A stretch of 8,229 nt of DNA, from the NCBI GenBank assembly GCA_030040515.1, contig JASHTO010000046.1:1-8229 (forward strand). Direction: 5' to 3'. Origin of the DNA: Terriglobia bacterium. Lineage in GTDB: Bacteria > Acidobacteriota > Terriglobia > UBA7540. Position 1 is the first letter of the stretch. Every line of letters begins with the position of its first letter. Below the pieces are notes generated by a model that was not told the origin of the DNA, searched no databases, and saw only the letters and a list, made by a program, of their open reading frames with translations. Of the stretch, positions 1 through 5,830 are shown one piece after another. The position numbers were made by a program, and so were the translations under genes.

Positions 1-6
1 TGCGAA

Positions 7-135
7 CTTACTGAATCTTGCAAAATATAGTGACAATAATTTTCTGTAGCGGCGCTCGATGAGCGTCGAAAATCCGGCGGTCGTAGACCGCCGTTACAAC
101 AGCGGTTGTCACTATACTTTGCAAGATTCAGTAAG
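7..135. repeat. Palindromic repeat element with 30-bp terminal inverted repeats
   Basis: The ends 7-36 and 106-135 are inverted copies of each other, matching at 29 of 30 positions. Inside, 45-54 pairs with 89-98 (9 of 10), and there are two compact hairpins: 50-57/61-68 (one G-T wobble) and 76-82/86-92 (perfect 7-bp stem, 3-nt loop). As RNA the whole unit would fold into a long branched hairpin. There is no coding sequence and no T-tract, so it is a MITE-like or REP-like element, not a textbook terminator, although it may stabilise or end the upstream minus-strand message. The TGA stop of the DUF190 gene (130-128) lies inside its right arm. Family and target-site duplication cannot be judged from one copy. 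Confidence 0.85.
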
Positions 136-463
136 GCAGACCTTCAGGCGGAATCACCTGAACCTCTTGGACGGTAATGAGGCGCCTTCCAGCCATGCGG
201 CGCAATGTGGGTAGGACCTCGTCTACCTTCGTAGACCTCTCCACGAACTGCACGACAACTGGCAGCTTGCTCCCCACATCCACGAGAGAAGTGGTCACGA
301 TCCCACTCCCCTTTGTAAAGCCAGCCAACCCACGAAGCACAGTTCCGCCCGCACACCCTGAATCGAATAGAAACCTGAGGATTTCCAGATCGAGGGGGCG
401 ATGTTCCCATTTGTCCGCTTCGTTCAGGTAAATGCTGACAAGCAGTGTTCTGTCCGTGCTCAT
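128..463 (-). CDS. DUF190 family protein, CrcB-associated
   Basis: This is a 111-aa protein of the DUF190 family, small PII-like alpha/beta proteins commonly encoded next to CrcB; their exact role in fluoride resistance is not settled. Family landmarks seen are a strand near the N-terminus (LLVSIYLNE, with the usual polar turn after it), RPLDLEILRFL, the motif GGTVLRGLAGF at about residues 40-50, and the strand LPVVVQFVE followed by a helix and a final VQEVQVI strand. The ATG at 463-461 is chosen because it overlaps the crcB stop as TAATG, which indicates translational coupling, and because homology begins there; an in-frame extension back to 679 would only run antiparallel through crcB in another frame. 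The last two codons and the stop come from the palindromic repeat, so the native C-terminus may have been altered slightly. Confidence 0.88.
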   Translation of the reverse strand: MSTDRTLLVSIYLNEADKWEHRPLDLEILRFLFDSGCAGGTVLRGLAGFTKGSGIVTTSLVDVGSKLPVVVQFVERSTKVDEVLPTLRRMAGRRLITVQEVQVIPPEGLPY

Positions 464-846
464 TAGATTGCCCTCGCTAGTGCGGCTCCCAAGATTGTGC
501 AAACAAAGCAAAGGGCATTGTTGGCGAGGAAATTGATTCCTGCGTCCCACAGTCGACCCTGCTCCATCATTGCGAACGTCTCGAATGTGTAGCTCGAAAA
601 GGTGGTGTAGGCACCACAAAAACCAACAGCGACGAGCAGTCGCCATTGAGGGGAGGCCAATACGCGCTCGGTTGTCCAAACCAAGAAAAACGCCAAGATA
701 AAACTCCCGGTTGTGTTGACTGCGAGCGTACCGTATGGGAAAGAAGCAGTCAGGTGGCGTGCCAGCCAGCCACTTACCAAGTAGCGAAGATTCGCACCCA
801 CAATAGCCCCGAAGCTGATTAATGCAATAGTCCTGGTTATTTCCAT
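463..846 (-). CDS. crcB: Fluoride channel/exporter CrcB (FluC)
   Basis: This is a 127-aa four-helix membrane protein, the usual length for FluC, which works as an antiparallel dimer and lets F- leave the cytoplasm. Family motifs in order are FGAIVGANLRY (residues 12-22, with the conserved Gly-Ala and Arg-Tyr), PYGTLAVNTTGSF (37-49, including the pore-lining Asn44) and GFCGAYTTFSSYTFE (75-89). That last segment carries the Phe-box region: F83 is kept, and Tyr86 stands where many members have the second Phe. TM segments lie at about 6-26, 40-58, 68-92 and 104-126. The ATG at 846 has no strong Shine-Dalgarno site. The gene lies 67 nt after the ATPase stop and overlaps the DUF190 start by one base. 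Its place at the end of an operon headed by a fluoride riboswitch supports the assignment. Confidence 0.95.
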   Translation of the reverse strand: MEITRTIALISFGAIVGANLRYLVSGWLARHLTASFPYGTLAVNTTGSFILAFFLVWTTERVLASPQWRLLVAVGFCGAYTTFSSYTFETFAMMEQGRLWDAGINFLANNALCFVCTILGAALARAI

Positions 847-913
847 ATCAGTAAGACATCGCCCGATTCCTGTTCTGCAGTGATCGCCACGATTCCACGC
901 TGTGATTGCTTTC

Positions 914-1774
914 CTATTGGGGTATGCGTCCCCTCAATGACTCCTGCATGTGTAACCCGTGCCCGCTCATCAGATAATCAATGTAAACCGACCTTACTTT
1001 GACTTGAGATCCATATTGATAGCGCGGATCCGCCGCTAGTGCACACATCTTTACAATTGCTCCAGGAACCTGTTTGCTCAATTCCAACACGTCCTCCCGG
1101 AATCCCGAGAGGTCCAAGTGTGATAGTCCAAATCGTTCAATGCACGATTCGAGCAGCTCCGAGGCCGCTTCCGGTTGTAGCGGTTGCAAGGTTAATCGTT
1201 CACGGTCGCCTAAATGGAAAAAATGATGAAATCGGTAAAGGTTCTGAAAAACTTCATCGTAGAATGACAAATAGACAGGTGCGTTTCGCATCCAAAATAG
1301 TTCTTTAATTATTTTGGCCACAGGATGAGTGAGAGGAGGGATGTGGTCGATAAATATTCGGTAATCCCCCCGTTCCACTGTGCGATAAAGAGTGCCTCTC
1401 AGGTTTGGGCTCGGGAGCGACTTTAGCCAATTGGGAAAGGTTAAGATTGTGACCCCCTCGGAATGCAGTTGCTGCCTCAAGTTTGAATCTTTGAAATCGT
1501 AGAGCATAAAAATGAGCTGGCGCAAGAGGTCTTGTAAGTCTTTGAATGTCCCCACGTAAAGGCAGCGTTTTGAATGCTCGGGCGAAAGCTCGCGTATGAC
1601 TTTTTGCACTAAAACGGTTTTTCCGATCCCGGAAGGACCAAAAATTATGCGTGTCTCCCCTTTCAGAACGGCTTCTGTCAGGCGCCGAGCTTCGTTTTCT
1701 CGACCGACGACGGCCGTCGGCATCGTTGCAAATCGGGTTCCAGTCTGCGGTGGCGGGTCACTTTTGTTTTGCAT
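914..1774 (-). CDS. P-loop ATPase, STAND/AAA-like
   Basis: This is a 286-aa soluble NTPase. The N-terminal linker ends in VVGRENEARRL (22-32), the VGRExE-type box that precedes the Walker A in STAND and Orc1/Cdc6-like ATPases. Walker A is GPSGIGKT (46-53). The likely Walker B is YRIFIDHI, with Asp143 followed by His144 instead of the usual Asp/Glu. VPGAIVKM (236-243) resembles the GxP region of the STAND lid. No effector or sensor domain is fused on. The ATG at 1774 is fixed by an in-frame TGA four codons upstream. It follows the MFS gene after 93 nt with no terminator in the gap. The stretch around 1200-1330 is more AT-rich than neighbouring genes, which may mean a separate origin. The substrate or partner is unknown; a role in controlling or assembling the other operon products is inference. 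Confidence 0.75.
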   Translation of the reverse strand: MQNKSDPPPQTGTRFATMPTAVVGRENEARRLTEAVLKGETRIIFGPSGIGKTVLVQKVIRELSPEHSKRCLYVGTFKDLQDLLRQLIFMLYDFKDSNLRQQLHSEGVTILTFPNWLKSLPSPNLRGTLYRTVERGDYRIFIDHIPPLTHPVAKIIKELFWMRNAPVYLSFYDEVFQNLYRFHHFFHLGDRERLTLQPLQPEAASELLESCIERFGLSHLDLSGFREDVLELSKQVPGAIVKMCALAADPRYQYGSQVKVRSVYIDYLMSGHGLHMQESLRGRIPQ

Positions 1775-1867
1775 GTCTTGGCATCACCCCCGCGCCATTT
1801 GAATCTGACGGCCAACTCGAACCTTCATTGAATTGCTGAACGTAGGGTTTGACCGCAGTACGGTTTC

Positions 1868-3121
1868 TCATTCCTGCGGGCTCCAATAAAGAATCACCAG
1901 AGCCCCTGACGCCATAAGTACTGTGGCGTAGAAGAAGGCAGCGATCGGCGAAAAAGCTGTCCACAAAATGCCCACCATGCCACTGGATACAAGGTCTCCA
2001 ATTCCGTTGATGGTCCCCAACACTCCGTAAGCCGTACCGCGAAGGTTTTCTTGAACGAGATCTGCTGTCATCGCGCCTTCTAATGAATCCTCCACGGCCA
2101 TGGACAGCCCTGCGAGGCCAAACATGGCCAGGAGGAATACTACGACGTCAAGCTTCCAGACGAATGCCGCGACGAGTCCTAGAGAGGACAATGCGCCGGC
2201 TAAGTAACCACCGACGAGTAACTCGCGGCGTCCCAGCCGGTCGGAGAGTGCGCCGATCGGGTAAGAATAGCCGGCATAGAATACGTTGTGGCCTACATAG
2301 AACATTGCGGCCAACTGGGTCGCGGCCGTAAGGCCATACGTCGGGCTGAGCAGTTGCGTGGCTGCGAGGATGATCATGGTTCGGGCGTAGTCGCCCAGTC
2401 CAAAAATCCCACAACCCCACAGAAACCGCCGGTAAGGGCGTGGAAGCGATCTTAGCGAAGCCCAAAACCGGATTGGAGTGCGCGAACCCTGTTGTTCCGA
2501 CACAAAATTCGCAAATGCAAGACCCGAGGCGATACCAGGGATCAATGTTAGGAGAAAGACCTTCCGGAAGGGCGCTGTCGGGTCTTGGGAGCTCGCATGA
2601 TAGTGAGCAATCAACCAGACGGACACCATCGGTCCAATGATCGCGCCCAGCGTATCGCCAGTCCGATGAAATCCGAAGGCCTTCCCCCGCGACTCAGCAG
2701 GAACCGACGCAGCAAGTAGCGCATCCCTAAGCGGACCGCGAATTCCTCGCCCAAACCAGCCCAGGACTCGTCCCACAAAAACTAGGGGCCATCCGTGGGC
2801 GAAGGCAAAGAGAGCCTTCGAAAAGCCCGTAAGTAAATAGCCTTCCACTGCGAGAGGCTTCCGATGGCCTGAGCGATCAGAGAGCCAGCCGGAACACAAT
2901 TTCGCAACACTGGATACCGAATCGGCGACGCCCTCAATAAAACCCAGGGCGGCAGCCGACACACCCAATGCCGCAAGAAACCCTGGAAGCACCGCAGTCG
3001 CCATTTCGTGTCCTGCATCCGAAAGCAGGCTTGCTATGCCCATTCCTAAGACATTCCGGTTGAGCCAGGGTGGCTCCGACCGAAGAACCAATTTGCTGGT
3101 GGCCTCCTCGCTCACTTTCAC
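1868..3121 (-). CDS. MFS transporter, 12 TM
   Basis: This is a 417-aa major facilitator protein. The N-terminal half carries SDAGHEM (34-40), GFIEGVADS (60-68) and a clear motif A, GWLSDRSGHRKPL (78-90). Next come RVLGWFGRGIRGPLRDAL (118-135) and FGFHRTGDTLGAIIGP (149-164), characteristic of a bacterial MFS subgroup of unknown substrate. The second half repeats motif A as GALSDRLGRRE (290-300). Hydrophobic segments fit 12 TM helices with a central cytoplasmic loop near 205-230. It starts with GTG at 3121, inside the GTGA overlap with the HEAT gene stop, and a strong GGAGG (3133-3129) lies 7 nt upstream. MFS transporters are among gene classes reported under fluoride riboswitches, so fluoride or a fluoride-stress solute is a plausible substrate; the sequence does not show which. 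Confidence 0.9.
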   Translation of the reverse strand: MKVSEEATSKLVLRSEPPWLNRNVLGMGIASLLSDAGHEMATAVLPGFLAALGVSAAALGFIEGVADSVSSVAKLCSGWLSDRSGHRKPLAVEGYLLTGFSKALFAFAHGWPLVFVGRVLGWFGRGIRGPLRDALLAASVPAESRGKAFGFHRTGDTLGAIIGPMVSVWLIAHYHASSQDPTAPFRKVFLLTLIPGIASGLAFANFVSEQQGSRTPIRFWASLRSLPRPYRRFLWGCGIFGLGDYARTMIILAATQLLSPTYGLTAATQLAAMFYVGHNVFYAGYSYPIGALSDRLGRRELLVGGYLAGALSSLGLVAAFVWKLDVVVFLLAMFGLAGLSMAVEDSLEGAMTADLVQENLRGTAYGVLGTINGIGDLVSSGMVGILWTAFSPIAAFFYATVLMASGALVILYWSPQE

Positions 3122-4080
3122 GGATGAGCCTCCATGATCTTTTTGCCCTTGCTTCGGATTCTAAGCAGGATTCGCAAAGTGGTTTCTCTGGGGAAGAACT
3201 GCTCGGCCAATTCTCCGGAGTCTTCTCGTCGTTGGATTTCCTGCTCAATAAGAGAATGTCCCATGGCAAAGTGCTCGAGGAGAATTTCCTCAGAAAGTCC
3301 ACGGACCGCGCGCTCTGTAGAATCGAGGAGCAAAAGGGCAGTTTGAAAGGCGCAACTCTGCTGAGCGGCGGACCCCTTGTTGAGCAAAATCCGAGCGCTG
3401 TTCAGTCTCACCATTTCGACCGGGTCGTTGAGCAGGTCTTCGATCAGGTACAACTCGGCGCTCCCTATGAGGTCGTCCAGAATTTCGAGAATGCGTGCGC
3501 GGCGCCTCTGGCTTATCCCAGGCTCGTTTTCTCGTCGAGCCTGTTCGTCGAGAAGCGAGTCGACGAGGGTTGAAAAAGCCGAACTCCCACCATGGCGAAG
3601 GGCTCGGCCTGCGGCTTCCGCGACGAAGTCATCCCCAAGCCAGGAAACCAGATACGGTACGGCGCGGACATCCCAAGCCTTTGCAAACGCTTCTGCAACA
3701 CCAATCAGCGGCTTGCCTTTCACAAGCTCGAGTAACGCTTCCCGAGCACGAGGATCTGCGAAGTCCCCCAATGCTTCGGCTGCCCGACTCGCAACGGTTT
3801 CCTCCGCCAAACGGATGATGGGATCCGTAATCTCCTCTAAACGTTCACGAGCGACGCAGACTAGAGCGGTTAAGGCCTCCGGTCCCTTGAGGGTAGCCAG
3901 GCCTTCCACAGCCAACAATCTCGCTTCAGGCAGGCTGGATGGCTTCGAAGTAAGAAGAAATTCGGCAAGTGCATGAATCCCTTCGTTACCTTTCAACATG
4001 AGGGCAAACAGTGCCTGGCTGGACCGGCTCGGGTCAGCTAACTGTTGGAGAAGTTCTCTAGTAGTTTCTGGTCTTTGCAT
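3118..4080 (-). CDS. HEAT-like repeat protein
   Basis: This is a 320-aa all-helical protein built from repeated helix pairs with the HEAT/PBS-lyase signature: ARLLAVEGLATLKGPEALTAL, then ASRAAEALGDFADPRAREAL, then AEAFAKAWDVRAVPYLVSWL, and further degenerate copies to about residue 280. Such solenoids are usually binding scaffolds; no catalytic residues or membrane segments are visible. The C-terminus is basic (RIRSKGKKIMEAHP). I chose the ATG at 4080, which overlaps the preceding gene by 23 nt and follows an AAGAAG purine run. An in-frame TTG at 4116 would add 12 residues including a KSKKKK run, with no better ribosome site. The stop overlaps the MFS start by 4 nt, so the two are translationally coupled. 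The partner is unknown; the MFS protein or the PH-like protein are obvious candidates. Confidence 0.78.
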   Translation of the reverse strand: MQRPETTRELLQQLADPSRSSQALFALMLKGNEGIHALAEFLLTSKPSSLPEARLLAVEGLATLKGPEALTALVCVARERLEEITDPIIRLAEETVASRAAEALGDFADPRAREALLELVKGKPLIGVAEAFAKAWDVRAVPYLVSWLGDDFVAEAAGRALRHGGSSAFSTLVDSLLDEQARRENEPGISQRRRARILEILDDLIGSAELYLIEDLLNDPVEMVRLNSARILLNKGSAAQQSCAFQTALLLLDSTERAVRGLSEEILLEHFAMGHSLIEQEIQRREDSGELAEQFFPRETTLRILLRIRSKGKKIMEAHP

Positions 4081-5035
4081 TTTTTTCTTCTTGCTCTTCG
4101 ATAAGGGGTGGTTCAATTCTGTCTTGACGATGATCCTGCGTTAGGATTTCAAGGTTTGTACACCCTCGAGTTAAGGCATTGGCCAAGGAATTTGTCACCT
4201 TTGACCAACGAAGAGCGTATGCTTTCAAGCCAGTAAAGACAGGCCACGAAAGGGCGAGTTCGCCCATCCCTCCCTTGAGATAAATCCGAATTGATGGCGG
4301 GTGACCCTCCTGTTCCATCCAATCCACCTTTCGCACGCGGTGCAGCGGTAGATAAGTCATATCCAATCCGTAATCGACGGATCCTCCCCGGCACTCGTCC
4401 GCAAGGACGAAAATGCCATTCATACCAACAATTAGGAGTAAATTGGCCCACCTTCGATAACCCTTTCCTCGATGTTCCATGGCGGGTTGAAAGAAGAACT
4501 CCGAGGGTTGGCCCATTTCGCTGTGGGCTTCAATAAAACTCAAGAATTTGCTCGGTAGGCCCGGAATGGGCATCGGTAATTGCAGCAGATTATTGAATGA
4601 ATCGCCCTCTCTCTCAAGCCACTGGTGGATGACGTGCGCCAAGCACATAAACTTATCGGAGGCTCTGGCGGGAAATCGAACTCTTACTCCGCCATCGCCG
4701 GAGTGGCTGGGATATAAGGTGAACCAGCAATTGAGTAGATAATCTGCCTCGCCGTACCCTAGCAGATCGTCGTGAGACCATTCGAAACTACTTACCTGGT
4801 CGGACTGTGTTTCCAGTGAAAGGAGGACCAGGGATTCAGGAAAGAGGAGAATCATCCTGGGGGGAAGCCAACTGGAAATCCAGAACCGGTATTCCTCTAG
4901 GGCGGGCGAAAATAGGGCAAAGTCTGGCGGACCGTACGATGCGACGAGGCGATCATATGCATTACGGAATTCCGGGGGCACGTCCAGGGTGGTTTCGACA
5001 TAGAAGGCGAATTTATAATCCCAGGTATGACTCAT
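4058..5035 (-). CDS. Unknown protein with two possible PH-like modules
   Basis: This 325-aa protein is not recognised as any named family. It is soluble, rich in aromatic residues, and has no signal peptide or TM helix. Two stretches share a strand pattern that recalls bacterial PH-like domains. The first is about 58-130, with RMILLFPESLVLLS, a Trp-containing turn, DLLGYGEADYLLN and a strand VRVRFPARASDKF. The second is about 200-275, with ANLLLIVGMNGIFVLAD, MTYLPLHRVRKVDW, SIRIYLKG and LALSWPV. The domain assignment is inference from strand spacing alone. The tail (about 305-325) is charged and probably disordered. ATG 5035 sits two bases after the stop of the preceding gene, so translation is probably coupled. 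Its close packing between the helical and HEAT proteins suggests these three form one unit. Confidence 0.72.
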   Translation of the reverse strand: MSHTWDYKFAFYVETTLDVPPEFRNAYDRLVASYGPPDFALFSPALEEYRFWISSWLPPRMILLFPESLVLLSLETQSDQVSSFEWSHDDLLGYGEADYLLNCWFTLYPSHSGDGGVRVRFPARASDKFMCLAHVIHQWLEREGDSFNNLLQLPMPIPGLPSKFLSFIEAHSEMGQPSEFFFQPAMEHRGKGYRRWANLLLIVGMNGIFVLADECRGGSVDYGLDMTYLPLHRVRKVDWMEQEGHPPSIRIYLKGGMGELALSWPVFTGLKAYALRWSKVTNSLANALTRGCTNLEILTQDHRQDRIEPPLIEEQEEKNAKTRNY

Positions 5036-5037
5036 GA

Positions 5038-5496
5038 TTATGCACCGCAGCCGACAGCCGATGCTTTTTCCGGTTTTGTACCCGCCACGCGGGCGATGTC
5101 GTTGACAATGCGTTGGAGGTCCGCCACCAGTTGAGTGAGGTATGCCTCAAGGGCCCCGAGAGTGCCTGCTCGACTTGAAATACTCAGTAGACCTTGAAGA
5201 GTCTCCTCCATTTCAGCGACGATGCATTCGAGCTCCTCGCGACTGTCTTCATTACACCGCGGCAGCCCAAGGTCCCAAACGGCTTGCGAAATACGGGATC
5301 GCAGGTGGGAGTACACGCGTTGCAGTTGCTCAGCATTTTCGTGAGAAAGGGGGAGGCGATGCACAAGGCTTGACTCAAATGGATGGAAAAGTTCAGCAAG
5401 CCGCTTTGAGAATTCTTCCAGCATACGAATATGAGTAGCGAGCAGGTGGCGTTCCTCACTAGGGATCTCAAGCCTTCGCTTTTGAGCTTCCGCCAT
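5038..5496 (-). CDS. Small all-helical protein of unknown function
   Basis: This 152-aa protein is not recognised as any family. The composition and heptad-like spacing of Leu/Ile predict a helical bundle: a first long helix at about 15-45 (LLATHIRMLEEFSKRLAELF), a second around 52-75, and two more at about 85-105 and 110-140. There is no signal peptide or TM segment. The last residues (SAVGCGA) are flexible and include a Cys. The ATG at 5496 is preferred because GGAGG lies 5 nt upstream; an in-frame TTG at 5538 would start inside that leader. It follows the 46-aa frame after 31 nt and is nearly fused to the next gene. It is the first well-supported gene after the fluoride riboswitch, so its induction by fluoride is a direct prediction. 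Confidence 0.8.
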   Translation of the reverse strand: MAEAQKRRLEIPSEERHLLATHIRMLEEFSKRLAELFHPFESSLVHRLPLSHENAEQLQRVYSHLRSRISQAVWDLGLPRCNEDSREELECIVAEMEETLQGLLSISSRAGTLGALEAYLTQLVADLQRIVNDIARVAGTKPEKASAVGCGA

Positions 5497-5501
5497 ATTT
5501 G

Positions 5502-5506
5502 CCTCC
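5502..5506 (-). promoter_or_regulatory. Ribosome binding site of the helical-protein gene
   Basis: A consensus GGAGG sits 5 nt before the ATG at 5496. It decides the start of the 152-aa protein against the upstream in-frame TTG at 5538. Confidence 0.75.
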
Positions 5507-5527
5507 ACACAAGAGTTTATTGCGAGA

Positions 5528-5668
5528 CTATCCAACAACCAGAACTAAGATGAAAATCTCGCCAACGGAATTTCGGATGAGGGTGCGGGCAACTCGTTTG
5601 AGAGCAGGCGTCGCTGCGGTGGAGTTTGCCAAGCCCTCCCAAAGTGCGGCAACGAGGTAAAATCTCAT
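5528..5668 (-). CDS. Possible 46-aa leader peptide
   Basis: A 46-residue frame (starting MRFYLVAALWEG and ending FILVLVVG) begins at an ATG preceded by GAGG at a 5-nt spacing and ends in TAG. It has a mildly hydrophobic start, a basic middle (ALKRVARTLIRN) and a strongly hydrophobic end, so it could be a short membrane-associated peptide. It is the first frame after the riboswitch terminator and lies 31 nt before the next gene. Its GAGG is locked in a 7-bp hairpin (5673-5679 with 5652-5658) that holds the ATG in the loop, which suggests translational control. I recognise no homologue. It could also be a chance frame in a long leader: the frame is open further upstream to 5830 without coding character. 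Confidence 0.45.
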   Translation of the reverse strand: MRFYLVAALWEGLANSTAATPALKRVARTLIRNSVGEIFILVLVVG

Positions 5669-5679
5669 TCGAACCTCGT
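5652..5679 (-). promoter_or_regulatory. Hairpin sequestering a ribosome site and start codon
   Basis: On the minus strand ACGAGGT (5679-5673) pairs perfectly with ACCTCGT (5658-5652) across a 14-nt loop. The GAGG Shine-Dalgarno core is in the stem and the ATG (5668-5666) is in the loop. The pairing is seen in the sequence; a regulatory role is inferred. Confidence 0.5.
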
Positions 5680-5705
5680 AGGCTATAGGGCGGCAGGCCG
5701 AAAAC

Positions 5706-5743
5706 AAAAAACCCCTGCCGCGACCCGAAGTCATGACAGGAGT
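5706..5743 (-). terminator. Intrinsic terminator of the fluoride riboswitch
   Basis: On the minus strand 5743-5730 pairs with 5724-5711: a 14-position stem with one A-C mismatch and three G-U wobbles, closed by a 5-nt loop (TTCGG). It runs into six U residues (5711-5706), then G and four more U. The first five stem bases (ACTCC) are also the 3' strand of aptamer helix P1, so the two structures exclude each other. Ligand binding should therefore block termination and allow transcription of the genes below. Confidence 0.85.
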
Positions 5744-5790
5744 CATTAACCCGCTATTGCGGGTGGTTGCTTGGGCGAACTCCATCACCG
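5738..5790 (-). promoter_or_regulatory. Fluoride riboswitch aptamer (crcB motif)
   Basis: Read on the minus strand, the segment has every main element of the crcB-motif fluoride aptamer. It opens with GGTGATGG. The pseudoknot strand GGTGA (5789-5785) can pair with TCGCC (5778-5774). P1 is GGAGT (5783-5779) with ACTCC (5743-5739). The linker CAAGCAACC resembles the family's CAAACNGCC stretch. P3 is ACCCGC (5764-5759) with GCGGGT (5754-5749), closed by an AATA loop. The 3' consensus TAATGACTCC (family form TGATGRCNCC) follows. The spacing agrees with the known Thermotoga petrophila aptamer. Such aptamers bind F- through Mg2+. A terminator sharing the P1 strand follows directly, and crcB lies in the operon below. 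I consider the identification firm although not run through a covariance model. Confidence 0.9.
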
Positions 5791-5801
5791 AACTGTGTTT
5801 A

Positions 5802-5830
5802 AATATACCACAACAACAGTGGCAATGCAA
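5802..5830 (-). promoter_or_regulatory. Sigma70-type promoter of the fluoride operon
   Basis: On the minus strand TATATT (5807-5802) makes a good -10 box, with TTGCAT (5830-5825) 17 nt upstream as a weak -35. The predicted start, about 5794-5797, falls a few bases before the aptamer, where a riboswitch transcript should begin. The assignment rests on position and spacing. Confidence 0.6.

Noticed and set aside
847..913. Possible fluoride riboswitch directly before crcB (GGCGAT followed by GGGCGATGTC).
   Set aside because: The two segments are too close, no P3 hairpin or P1 pairing can be formed, and a full aptamer exists at the head of the operon.
1758..1964. 68-aa minus-strand frame across the gap between the MFS and ATPase genes.
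   Set aside because: It overlaps both genes in another frame and has no ribosome site or coding character; the gap itself holds only a small hairpin.
3070..3976. Long plus-strand frames opposite the HEAT-like and MFS genes.
   Set aside because: They are antisense shadows with low-complexity Ser/Arg composition and no domain features.
4079..4087. Programmed -1 ribosomal frameshift at A AAA AAT near the end of the PH-like gene.
   Set aside because: The -1 frame is not the HEAT frame and closes soon after, so it would yield only an altered tail.
4058..4116. TTG start at 4116 for the HEAT-like protein.
   Set aside because: It has no Shine-Dalgarno site and deepens the overlap to 59 nt; ATG 4080 is simpler, though the longer form cannot be excluded.
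5496..5538. TTG start at 5538 for the helical protein.
   Set aside because: GGAGG five bases before ATG 5496 would lie within the coding sequence, and that ATG is the far better start.
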